Shown here in pieces: positions 10,365 through 19,514 of a stretch of DNA of 60,000 nt. The notes beneath the pieces are model-generated. The model was not told the DNA's origin. It did no database searches and saw only the letters and a program-made list of their open reading frames with translations. The stretch is from contig NC_134034.1 of assembly GCF_964204645.1 (NCBI RefSeq), positions 6,445,414 through 6,505,413 on the forward strand. Reading direction: 5' to 3'. This DNA is from Tubulanus polymorphus (Eukaryota; Nemertea; Palaeonemertea; Tubulaniformes; Tubulanidae). The position numbers and the translations under genes were made by a program. Within the stretch, counting starts at the first letter, position 1; each line of letters opens with the position of its first letter.

Positions 10365-11473
10365 TCAAATTTGCAATTCCACATTAGCTAAGCCCAGAAA
10401 TTCTACATTTTTTCCCCAGGCGTCAAATAATTTTCTAAAATTAATTTTCTTGTTCATCACTTTAGCTGGTATGATAACTTCGGTAAAAGGGGGAATAATT
10501 TCGCTTTCCTGAACACAGACTCGAGCGTCATGGACTAAATCGAACTGTTTTTGCAATGCTACAGGTTCGGTCCCTGGAAATTGCACAGTACCAGTTCCCA
10601 GATCTAATATTGCACCATGAGGTGTCAGAAAGTCCATACCTAATATAACATCGTAAGCCAAATCGGCTGCGACTTGAGCTTGTATTTCAAATTTTCCCTG
10701 ACCGATCTCAAGTAGAAAGGTTGTGGTTCCTAGCATTCTGATAGGAGAGCCATTGGCCGAATGTACATTAGTACTAAATCCACTACATAACTCCTTATCT
10801 TTGAAATAGACCAAATTTTTAAATATAGAATGACTGATAACCGTAATCTCACTGCCACTATCAACAAGGACCGTGACGGTGTTTCCGCCTATCTTCCCAT
10901 GAACGGAATTTGCCACCGAAGCCAGAATAGTTCGGGGAGTATCCCGTCCATGGATGACAGCCGATTCAAGTAAACTCTTCTTGACCCAGTTTACTAAGTT
11001 ATAAAAGTAATCGCGAGAAATGTCCCTAAGGCAATAAATGTAATTTATCAGGTGCCACATAATTGATAAGCAAATAAAAGGTGTAATATCTATGAAAATA
11101 TTGAACAGTCGTTTTCCCGACAACCAGAAGTGGGCCAAGGTATCAGCACATTTCGATATAATGGAATAAAGTAGGGTAGTGAAAAAGATTATGTATGTTA
11201 ACACTTCTGAGAACACATCATAAGCCGATCGAGACACAGTCCGGGTTACATTTGTGAAATGAGCGTATTGACCAACTCCCCGTGGCTGGATAATAGTTTC
11301 ATCTTGTAACCCAGTTGGTTGGTGAAGTTGATGTGATATTGTAGGTTCTGATATGGTATGTTGTTGTGTAGGATGCGTGGGGTTTGTAATGTTGAGCCCG
11401 CTTATACCCACCGTATGACGGGCTGAATCTAGTTTCCCTGATTCGGAGGCCTCTGGGCGGAAGTACTATGGTT
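10365..11473 (-). pseudogene. pol: Gypsy Pol N-terminal part: membrane segments plus aspartic protease
   Basis: This frame opens just downstream of a -1 slippery site and is expected to be made as a Gag-Pol fusion, so no start codon is needed. The retroviral aspartic protease is clear: catalytic motif VDSGSE, a hydrophobic flap region, and VILGMDFL near the C-terminal end. Upstream of it are about 100 residues with two or three hydrophobic helices (around YIIFFTTLLYSII and FICLSIMWHLINYIY). This is unusual for Gypsy Pol. The frame then runs into the non-coding insertion and stops. Confidence 0.8.
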
Positions 11474-12719
11474 ATAGTTTCCGTAATTACGCGGCGATGC
11501 ATGGCGGGATTGGTATTGGTTTGTGTGCCTTGTGTATGAGTTTGAGGGCGGCTGATGTGTTTTGATAATTGTTGTGATTGTTCCGTCGTCCACGAAAAGA
11601 TTGTCCGTCCCTGCAGTAGTGAGCTGTGTGGCCTAAACGCTTACACCGACCGCATATGGGTTCACCTGTCGTGCTACGTAAATTGCGTTGGGCACCCCCA
11701 TCTGTCGGCCTATTGTTCTGGGATTGAATCCTACGGACCTCAGCCCGAAGAGAAGATATTTCCTCTTTTAGGGACTTCAAAATTTCAGACTCTGGGCTGC
11801 TAATTGCATTGACAGTAGGCGGGGTTTCTAGTTGATTAATTATCTCCGCCGTGAGGGCGTGATTAACGGCTTCATCAATCGACTTGGGGTGTTGTATTAG
11901 CACGAATTTTCGAAGGTCCGATCTTAACCCTGCGAGAAATATCTGTAGCCTAGATGCGGGAGGGGTTCCTAATTTAGAAAATTTAGATGTCAGATCTTCC
12001 GTAAATGACCGTACGGGCTCATGAGGACCCTGTTTCCTACCTAGCAGGGCCTGCTCCTGAACCCAATACAGGTCCTTTGGATCTAACTTCGACTGGAGAC
12101 AATCCTTAATATGTGCATACGTAGGGGTCCCGGGGCCAGTATATTGCGATATTATATCATCAAAGTGGTCCCGCGCAATATCTGTTAGATATGCGGGCAA
12201 AGCAGACGCTCTAACCCCATCACTCCACCGATTAAGTGACGCTAACGCCTCAAAATCGCGAATAAATCTCGAAAAATCTCTCGAAGATTTTCCTGAAAAT
12301 TTCTCCAATTTAGGAGGATGGAAAAGTGGCTTCTCGAGCCTGTGAACTAAAAGATTTAGGTCGTCCTGATATTCTGCAGCCCTATCGGGGGTCACATGAC
12401 AATACGACGCGATAGGTGGGGGTGGTGGTGTAGGTGGGGTAGCCACAGAATATATCGGCGATTGCATGCCCGGCGTCGGTGCTACTCGAGGTGGCGCCAC
12501 CGCCGGTGGCTCAAATGCAGGCCGCAAATATGGAACATCAGCAGTCGACCGAGGGGTACTCGAGGCAAAAGTAACAGAAGTGACAGCGGGTGGATTAAAT
12601 GAATGTGACGTTACGTATTCTCTCTGAATACGGGGTGGCCTAACCGTAACTGTGTTAGAATCGTCCTCACTCCCAGTGTCGGACTGTGTTACAACCGTAT
12701 GAACCTCCATAGAAAACAA
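11429..12719 (-). pseudogene. gag: Gypsy Gag with one frameshift
   Basis: The first 370 or so codons form a retrotransposon Gag: a proline-rich N-terminus, the capsid-like helical region (KLEKFSGKSSRDFSRFIRDFEAL through the QEQALLGRKQGPHEPVRSF segment) and a CCHC zinc knuckle, CGRCKRLGHTAHYC. Near 11555-11565 a frameshift throws the reading into a frame that stops at 11487. The correct frame, rich in Asn, Gln, Ser and Pro, continues to the TAG at 11429. Gag packages the RNA and builds the particle. Confidence 0.88.
11432..11438 (-). promoter_or_regulatory. -1 ribosomal frameshift heptamer GGGAAAC
   Basis: On the minus strand G GGA AAC is read in the Gag frame and is followed directly by the Gag stop TAG (11429-11431). 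Slipping back one base puts the ribosome in the open protease/Pol frame. The heptamer has the canonical X XXY YYZ form used by retroviruses. A downstream pseudoknot was not worked out. Confidence 0.7.
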
Positions 12720-12850
12720 TTAAAATGCTACACATTAATCGAAAATAGTAATTCAAGTAGGGACTCGCTTGGTACAGCAAGAAAATACGCTGAAAATGAA
12801 AGGTCGAATTAGTATAAAGAAAAAAAAATAATTAGTAGCGTACTCACCAA
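12720..12850 (-). other. Gypsy 5' leader
   Basis: An untranslated stretch between the primer-binding site and the gag ATG. No ORF is visible. A short A-run (about 12819-12830) lies near its 5' end. Confidence 0.6.
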
Positions 12851-12868
12851 GACCGTGGTTCTCCACCA
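12851..12868 (-). other. Gypsy primer-binding site
   Basis: Two bases after the 5' LTR the minus strand reads TGGTGGAGAACCACGGTC. It starts with TGG, the complement of the tRNA CCA end. It could pair with a tRNA whose acceptor 3' strand is GTTCTCC plus discriminator A. I cannot name that tRNA from memory. Confidence 0.6.
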
Positions 12869-12870
12869 GT

Positions 12871-13213
12871 TGATATAGAGGTCCTAGCTCAGAAGTAAGA
12901 ACTACGGTTAATAGTTGGAAAATGTAATTTTATTGTAGTACTCAAAGCGAGAGCTGAGTGTAAGTGACCACGAGTCAGAGAAAAAAGAGAGAGAGCGACG
13001 TGTGTCTCTGGGTTTTATACCCATGAGGACCACGTCATCAGGAGTGTTAAAACAATAGCCAGTAGGCTAGACATATTATCATTATTATCAGTACTGACCA
13101 TATGACCAGCACACAGGACTTTGATTGATCAGGTCATGTGTCCTGAGCACTCGTCTTACGGAACAGTACTGCCTGTAAATTACATGTATTATTAACATAC
13201 ATTCTATATATCA
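12871..13213 (-). repeat. Gypsy 5' LTR
   Basis: 343 bp, TG...CA ends, two mismatches to the LTR at 1381-1723. In element sense this is the promoter-bearing upstream LTR. No TATA box was assigned. Confidence 0.95.
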
Positions 13214-13794
13214 GTTTCATAAGCAGTAAAATATTTCCACATTCTAGTTTTCAATGTTTTATTAAATCTTTCTATAATAGATGCTTTTTTATCTGAATGT
13301 GTTGAAAAATAATCTACATCGTTATCAGATAATAGTTTTTTAAAATGTTTGTTATAAAATTCCTTACCTTCATCAAATTGTATCTTTTCTGGAATAGCTT
13401 CTTTAAATATAGATTTAAAAGCATTTGTCACTTCTATTCCAGTTTTATTTTTGATTGGAATTGACCATGCGTATCTACTGAATATGTCTATAACATTTAA
13501 TATCCAGAAATATCCTTTGTTGTATTCTTCTAAGTTCTTCATGTCAATTAAATCTGCTTGCCATTGTTGATCGATATATGAAACCATAACCTTTCTTGTT
13601 AAATAAGCTTTATCCATTTTCTTGTGGATTTGATATGTTGGTTGATTTTGTAACCATGAGTTTAATTCACTATATTTTATATCACCATTTTCATTATCAG
13701 ATTTAATTTTATTCCATAATTCTGAAACGTTAGAATATGATACTTCACTTTCTGGGTTATAATATAAATCTCTTAAATATTGTTCTTTTTTCAT
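13214..13794 (-). pseudogene. Polinton A integrase, 5' part
   Basis: Retroviral-type (rve) integrase of Polintons, the enzyme that inserts the element DNA. The catalytic triad is visible: D81 (WQADLIDM), D141 (IQFDEGKEF) and E175 (KASIIERFN). A helical N-terminal region precedes the core. The frame is intact up to the Gypsy insertion, which begins within an ...AYET... segment, and the rest of the gene lies at 868-1380. The neighbouring 122-residue membrane protein ends six bases upstream of its ATG. Confidence 0.92.
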
Positions 13795-13800
13795 CTTATT

Positions 13801-14169
13801 TTAATCCATTAATAATAATTTAGACTTAATTTCAATGGCTTTATGATTTGACTTATTTTCTGGTATAATATGTTTATTGTCATTGGAATCATCTTTATCA
13901 TCAGATTTGAATTTTGATTTATATATTACACCAGATAATATAATAACTGTTACTAATCCAATTGTAATATATAATTTATAATTACTTCCAGCATTAGAAG
14001 AATTAGATGGATTATTATTTGAATCAATATCAGATAAAGTCTGTGATTCATTTATATCAGTTAATTTCTTTTTCTTAGCTTTTTTTAATTCTGCAGATCT
14101 TTTACCCAATTCTCTTGCCCATATAATTTGTTTTTCAGATCTAGGCTTTTTCTTAACTCCATCACTCAT
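13801..14169 (-). CDS. Polinton small membrane protein (122 aa)
   Basis: A basic N-terminus with the pattern RSEKQIIWARELGKRSAELKKAKKKK is followed by a Ser/Asn-rich linker, one transmembrane helix (about residues 70-88) and a charged tail. I recall the RSEKQ...LGKRS...K pattern from other Polinton proteins of unknown function. It starts inside the end of the 202-residue gene (8-nt overlap, ATGAGTGA) and ends just before the integrase. Intact here; the Polinton B copy has a one-base insertion. Confidence 0.8.
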   Translation of the reverse strand: MSDGVKKKPRSEKQIIWARELGKRSAELKKAKKKKLTDINESQTLSDIDSNNNPSNSSNAGSNYKLYITIGLVTVIILSGVIYKSKFKSDDKDDSNDNKHIIPENKSNHKAIEIKSKLLLMD

Positions 14170-14770
14170 TTATTTTAGTTAATTTTTGTTCTGATTCATT
14201 TTCTGTTTCGACGTTTGGTTGTAGTACAGCGTCATCTGTTTCGTTCTTACCTGATTTATATTCCATAGGTTTGATGTTCGAAAATGTTATGACGCCAGTA
14301 GAAATTAATGTCATAACCGATCCTAATTGAAATGAAGCATATCCAACCCATTTTTGTAATTCAGTCATAACTAAGTAGTCATTTTTCAAATCACTATATA
14401 ATTTATTTTCATCATTAATTGGTATTAACTGGTTACATGATTTTGAATAACATTTGACAATACCATCTGAAATATAATCATTTATTCTAGCTAATCTAGC
14501 TTCTTCATAAATCTTAAAATATTTTATTACTTTATCTGGTTTCATAGCATCTAATTCTTGAAAAGTAATAATTCTATTTAAAAACTCTTTAGTTTTTCCA
14601 CCGGCAATCAATAGTTCTAGATGATGCTTACAATATAAATAGTATTCATAATCTATATTACAATTAACTTGAGCACAATTAGTTACAACTGTATCTTTAT
14701 TATCACTTATACCCAAATCATCTAATGTTTTTTCAATATCAATACTATTCTTATTAGATTTCTTTGACAT
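14162..14770 (-). CDS. Polinton conserved protein with a C-terminal hydrophobic segment (202 aa)
   Basis: Unknown function. There are cysteine pairs near the N-terminus (NCAQVNCNIDYEYYLYCKHH). A helical middle contains LDAMKPDKVIKYFKIYEEARLA, and a hydrophobic stretch (FQLGSVMTLISTGVITF) precedes an acidic tail. A similar 'LdAMKPxxIxKYxKLYE' block is found in unrelated Polintons, so it is a family-typical gene. The start is ATG in the context TAATATAAATG. It overlaps the next gene by 8 nt. Confidence 0.75.
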   Translation of the reverse strand: MSKKSNKNSIDIEKTLDDLGISDNKDTVVTNCAQVNCNIDYEYYLYCKHHLELLIAGGKTKEFLNRIITFQELDAMKPDKVIKYFKIYEEARLARINDYISDGIVKCYSKSCNQLIPINDENKLYSDLKNDYLVMTELQKWVGYASFQLGSVMTLISTGVITFSNIKPMEYKSGKNETDDAVLQPNVETENESEQKLTKINE

Positions 14771-14975
14771 TTATATTAGAGAAAAAAAGCAAAAAAATAT
14801 TATAAGTATTCTTCAAATGATACTAGCTAGTTAAAGCTAAATAATTTCTATTCGGATCTATTCAAAATATAAAGTATTCTCTTTTTGAAAAGAAAATATT
14901 AAAAATATAATAGAATTCACTGGTTAGTTGAAGTTATGTAATGGTTAATATTTTTTATTTGAGATATATTAATCT

Positions 14976-15644
14976 TTAACCACTCATTAAAGACTCAACG
15001 TATGGTTCATTATTTGGATCATTGTTCCATTGTTCAATAAATTTCTTTGCCTTTGTTAACTGTTCTAAATATAACTGTAAATCTAGTTTATTAGATTTAA
15101 TTATGTTTTCCTTCTTTTCTAAAGGTCTTAAATTCTTCCAATTCCAAATAAGTTTTTTATTGTATTCATCATTCATGTTAAATTTAGAAATCGGTAACGT
15201 ATGATCAATATGAAAGTATTCACCATAATTATCTATATTCATTTTATCGTCGAATTGATATACAATCCATGATTTAAGAAATTTATCTGAACAACCCAAT
15301 AAATTAGAAAGTGTTTCTGAATGCGTTTCTTTGTTGAATAATTGTGTTAATCTAGATCTTAAGCATTGTTTCAATCTAAAATTAAGATCTGTTTGATATC
15401 TTTCTCTCATATATTCTGCCATATAATAATTATAATGTTCTATATTATCTTCTCGATATTGTTTGGTATATAGTTTAAAACAAGTTTTACAACAATATTG
15501 AAAACCATCTTTGCTAATCTTACGCTTACTAAATTCTGTTAAAGCTAATTTATCTCATTCACATTTAGAACACTTCTTGTAATATATATTTATAACACCA
15601 GTGTTATTTGTAAAATTGATAGTTTGTGGTTGTTCTGGTTCCAT
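14976..15644 (-). pseudogene. HNH endonuclease with zinc ribbon, Polinton A copy (nonsense)
   Basis: An N-terminal zinc-binding pair (CSKCE...CCKTCFKLY) and a C-terminal HNH nuclease core are visible. The core reads YFHIDHTLPISKF, then a long helix and NLRPLEKKENIIKSNK. This architecture is common in phage and giant-virus HNH nucleases. A leucine codon near 15553-15555 is TGA here. The copy in Polinton B has that codon but carries a +1 frameshift elsewhere. Role unknown: it could nick DNA for recombination or resolve replication products. Confidence 0.85.
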
Positions 15645-15786
15645 TTATTATACGTATTTTTTTTACTAAATTGGTTAATATTTTAGAATCCTCTTCCATT
15701 TCTTCGACCAACGTCATCTTTTTTCATTCCTCGTTGCTTTTGATAAGTTGTTTCGATTCCTTGATATCTAAATCATACCACTGGGC

Positions 15787-15812
15787 AAAACCGCTCTTAT
15801 AGGAGCGCTTTT
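15787..15812. repeat. terminal-region hairpin (GAGCGG type), Polinton A
   Basis: AAAACCGCTC, loop TTATAG, then the complementary arm with one mismatch. It matches the hairpins in the Polinton B TIRs. The surrounding sequence (15650-15878) is the inverted counterpart of 17430-17620. Confidence 0.7.
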
Positions 15813-15878
15813 GCTTAATGCGCATGCGTTAATCATAATTATATATTCATTCTATAAATTCTGTAAAATAGAAACGAC

Positions 15879-16147
15879 AGTAATAGGGATAATGGGCTTT
15901 CATACCAAAGGTCTAAAGGTCGAGCTCATAAAAAATGAAAAATATGAAAATAATAACAATTTCTATTTGAATTAGTAGCGAAACTCATATAAAATGAAAA
16001 ATAATTCTCGCACACTCGAATTTATTTTTCATTTTATATGAGTTTCACTCCTAATTCAAATAGAAATTATTATTATTTTCATATTTTTCATTTTTTACTC
16101 ACTAGCCCTTTCAACCTTTGATATGAAAGCCCATTATCCCTATTACT
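15879..16147. mobile_element. foldback (palindromic) element, 269 bp
   Basis: Begins AGTAATAGGGATAATGGGC and ends with its complement GCCCATTATCCCTATTACT. The two arms match along nearly their whole length, around a short centre near 16010. It has no coding capacity. Related copies sit at 34346-34529 and 35676-35864, always next to the CTTAAAATATT outer edge of the Polinton TIR. It may be a MITE that inserted in an ancestral TIR, or a terminal hairpin-forming part of the Polinton itself. Confidence 0.85.
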
Positions 16148-16812
16148 CTTAAAATATTTATATACATGAATAAAATATATATGAATAACATTTAAATTGA
16201 CAGATTATTCAATATAAAAGTGTAAGCTCTTATAGAATAGATATAAAAGTATATATTTACAACATTATTTCAATATTCATATTTGTATGAGTTAGATGTT
16301 TAAACATTAAAAGTGTTAGTAAAGTGTGATTGAAATAATGCATAGCTGTTTATACTAGAACATGATTCTATTTGAGCCTATATACATTTCATGTAATGAA
16401 CTATTGAATAAATCTATAAATTCACAGCTGTTACAGCTGTTACTATGACGCCGAGACATATGAGTCATAATATTACAAACGTGTAGAACACTCTAGAACC
16501 AGAACCAGATGACGTGGCAAGAAATGAACAGGCGCTGTAACATTACGCTCAGGATATTCTATCTCTCGAAACGAAATAAGGAGTTTATAGTTTACAATTC
16601 TAAATCTAAATGTAAGTACTGTTTTTTGTAGTTATTAGGGCTATTAAATATGAAACCTTTAGATATATTTAAGTGTATTTAGTATATCTTTTAGATGGCT
16701 AGATTTGCCGCTAATATCTTTTAGATTAATAAAACGCCATACGCATTAAGAACTCTTTCATACTCTTTAATACAAGATACTCTTTCTCTTTCTGACTGAG
16801 GAATCAACAGCA

Positions 16813-16935
16813 ATGGATATCGAACCAATAGAAATTAGCACAAGAAACACAAGAATCGCCAAAAGATGGACGAAGAAACTATATAAGAATTTCAAAAACA
16901 TTAAGACTCCAATGATTAAGTTTAACATTGGTTGA
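16813..16935 (+). CDS. 40-codon ORF in the left TIR
   Basis: A small ATG-started frame beginning MDIEPIEISTRNTRIAKR and ending FNIG. It is basic (about nine Lys/Arg) and has no known domain. The right TIR carries the same ORF (34893-35015) with only two residue changes. Both read inward toward the element genes. A pyrimidine-rich stretch (TCTTTCTCTTTCTGAC) lies just upstream. It could be a peptide, an upstream ORF or the first exon of a spliced leader from a TIR promoter. Confidence 0.5.
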   Translation: MDIEPIEISTRNTRIAKRWTKKLYKNFKNIKTPMIKFNIG

Positions 16936-17084
16936 TGTAGTTAAATATTTACCAGCAATTGAAAAAATGTTTGTAATTATAAATTGTATTTATAGAAATC
17001 GAATGATGTATCGGAAGAAACGACTGAACAACTTGTATAATGTATTGTGTAAATCTGTTTGGTGAATTTTTATGTTCAGTCGTT

Positions 17085-17500
17085 TCTATTATGATTAGCG
17101 CATGCGCATTGATCCAAACCGGGCTTGAATGCCCGGTCTTGCCTAATGCACATGTGTTTTGATATTTCATGTCGGTTGTTTCGATTTACATAATGAATAT
17201 ATAATTATGATTAGCGCATGCGCATTGATCCAAACCGGGCCTGAATGCCCGGTCTTGCCTAATGCGAACACGTTTTGATATCTTATGTGTTCAGTTGTTT
17301 CTATTTACAGAAAGAATATATAATTATGATTAAAACATGTGCATTAAACAAAACCGGACATCAGTGGCCGCATGTGACGCATGTAACGCATGTGTTGTTT
17401 CTATTTTACAGAATTTATAGAATGAATATATAATTATGATTAACGCATGCGCATTGATCCAAACCGGGCCTCACTGCCCGGTCTTGCCTAGTGGTATGAT
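17085..17500 (+). repeat. hairpin-bearing tandem repeats in the left TIR
   Basis: Four units of roughly 115 bp each contain GCGCATGCGCATT, then a hairpin, then a GTTGTTTC and AATATATAATTATGATTA segment. Hairpins lie near 17116-17140 and 17231-17254 (ACCGGGC/GCCCGGT, 6-base loop), a decayed one near 17350, and one at 17461-17482. The right TIR uses a different stem sequence (CCGCTC/GAGCGG) at the same place. Confidence 0.8.
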
Positions 17501-17625
17501 TTAGATATCAAGGAATCGAAACGACTTATCAAAGGAACTTATCCCCGAGGAATGAAAAAGGATGACGTTGGTCGAAGAAGGATTATAAAATATTAACCAA
17601 TTTAGTAAAAAAATATGTATAATAA

Positions 17626-18295
17626 ATGGAATCAGAACAACCACAAAGTATTAATATAACAAATAACACTGGTGTTATAAACATATACTACAAGAAGTGT
17701 TCTAAGTGTGAATTAGATAAATTAGCTTTAACAGAATTTAGTAAGCGTAAGATTAGCAAAGATGGTTTTCAATATTGCTGTAAAACTTGTTTTAAACTAT
17801 ATACCAAACAATACAGAGAAGATAATAGAGAAGCTTATAATGATTATATGACAGAATATATGAGAGAAAGATATCAAACAGATCTTAATTTTAGATTGAA
17901 ACAATGCTTAAGATCTAGATTAACACAATTATTCAACAAAGAAACACATTCAAAAAACACTATCTAATTTATTGGGTTGTTCAGATGAATTTTTCATTTC
18001 ATGGATAATATATCAATTCGATGATAAAATGAATATAGATAATTATGGTGAATACTTTCATATTGATCACGTGTTGCCGATTTCTAAATTTGACATGAAT
18101 GATGAATACAATAAAAAACTTATTTGGAATTGGAAGAATTTAAGACCTTTAGAAAAGAAGGAAAACATAATTAAATCTAATAAACTAGATTTACAGTTAT
18201 ATTTAGAACAGTTAACAAAGGCAAAGAAATTTATTGATCAATGGAACAATGATCCAAATAATGAACAATACGTTGAGTCTTTAATGAGTGGTTAA
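17626..18295 (+). pseudogene. HNH endonuclease with zinc ribbon, Polinton B copy (frameshift)
   Basis: Same protein as at 14976-15644, about 95% identical by eye. The zinc ribbon (CSKCELDK...CCKTC) and the HNH core (YFHIDHVLPISKF...NLRPLEKKENIIKSNK) are both present. An extra A in a run of six near 17955-17960 shifts the frame after about residue 108. It is the first gene of the + block, directly inside the TIR, with start context TATAATAAATGG. Confidence 0.85.
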
Positions 18296-18543
18296 AGAAT
18301 AATAGATTTTAAATAGAAAATATTAAAAAAACAATAACTTCAACTAGCTAGTGAATTCTATTATATTTTTAATATTTTCTTTTCAAAAAAAAAAACTTTA
18401 TATCACAAATAAAAAATACTAAAAAAACAATAACTAATACTAAAATTCTTTACCTTTAACTAACTAGTATTAACCCAAAGAGATACTAGTATCATTTGAA
18501 GAATACTTATAATATTTTTTTTTGCTTTTTTTCTCTAATATAA

Positions 18544-19146
18544 ATTTCAAAGAAATCTAATAAGAATAGTATTGATATTGAAAAGACATTAGATGATTTG
18601 GGTATAAGTGATAATAAAGATACAGTTGTAACTAATTGTGCTCAAGTTAATTGTAATATAGATTATGAATACTATTTATATTGTAAGCATCATCTAGAAC
18701 TATTGATTGCCGATGGAAAAACTAAGGATTTCTTGGGAAAAATAATAACTTTTCAAGAATTAGATGCTATGAAACCAGATAAAGTAATAAAATATTTTAA
18801 GATTTATGAAGAAGCTAGATTAGCTAGAATAAATGATTCTATTTCAGATGGTATTATAAAATGTTATTCAAAATTATGTAACCAGTTAATACCAATTAAT
18901 GATGAAAATAAATTATATAGTGATTTGAAAAATGACTATTTAGTTATGACTGAATTACAAAAATGGGTCGGATATGCTTCATTCCAATTAGGATCGGTTA
19001 TGACATTAATTTCTACTGGTGTCATAACATTTTCGAACATCAAGGCTATGGAATATAAATCAGGTAAGAACGAAACAGATGTACTACAACCAAACGTCGA
19101 AACAGAAAATGAATCAGAACAAAAATTAACTAAAATAAATGAGTGA
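18544..19146 (+). pseudogene. Polinton conserved 202-aa protein, start codon lost
   Basis: Homologue of 14162-14770. The ATG of the A copy is ATT here (TATAAATTTCAAAG), otherwise the frame is open from 18547 to 19146. A shorter protein could start at an internal codon. It overlaps the following membrane-protein gene by 8 nt. Confidence 0.75.
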
Positions 19147-19508
19147 TGGCGTTAAGAAAAAGGCTAGATCTGAAAAACAAATTAAATGGGCAAGAGAATT
19201 AGGTAAAAGATCTGCAGAATTAAAAAAAAGCTAAGAAAAAGAAATTAACTGATATAAATGAATCACAGACTTTATCTGATATTGATTCAAATAATAATCC
19301 ATCTAATTCTTCTAATGCTGGAAGTAATTATAAATTATATATTACAATTGGATTAGTAACAGTTATTATATTATCCGGTGTAATATATAAATCAAAATTC
19401 AAATCTGATGATAAATATGATTCCAATGACAATAAACCTATTATAACAGAAAATAAGCCAAATCATAAAGTCATTGAAACTAAATCTAAATTATTATTAA
19501 TGGATTAA
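19139..19508 (+). pseudogene. Polinton small membrane protein, frameshifted
   Basis: Homologue of 13801-14169. An extra A in the poly-lysine-coding A-run near 19225-19232 shifts the frame after about 31 residues. The transmembrane helix and tail are still recognisable in the next frame. It begins with the ATGAGTGA overlap. Confidence 0.8.
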
Positions 19509-19514
19509 AATAAG

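Larger units (their letters stand above)
1381..13213 (-). mobile_element. env-bearing Ty3/Gypsy LTR retrotransposon (errantivirus-like) nested in the Polinton A integrase
   Basis: A full-length 11.8-kb element read on the minus strand: LTR (12871-13213), primer-binding site, gag, protease, reverse transcriptase-RNase H-integrase, env, polypurine tract, LTR (1381-1723). The LTRs are 343 bp, begin TGATATA and end TATATCA, and differ at only two positions, so the insertion is recent. It is longer than usual because of about 1.06 kb of non-coding DNA inside pol and 1.65 kb after env. Gag has one frameshift and pol has a frameshift, the insertion and an in-frame stop. It is therefore not autonomous despite its youth. 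Its base composition is much less AT-rich than the surrounding Polinton. Confidence 0.95.
16148..17500 (+). repeat. Polinton B left terminal inverted repeat
   Basis: Reverse-complement match to 34530-35675. It starts CTTAAAATATT, contains a 40-codon ORF (16813-16935), and ends in a set of hairpin-bearing tandem units. Differences from the right TIR include the number and sequence of the hairpins. Confidence 0.88.

Noticed and set aside
15879-15900. Resemblance of the foldback terminus TAGGGATAAT to the I-SceI recognition site
   Set aside because: Only about nine bases are shared and no matching endonuclease gene is present; likely chance.
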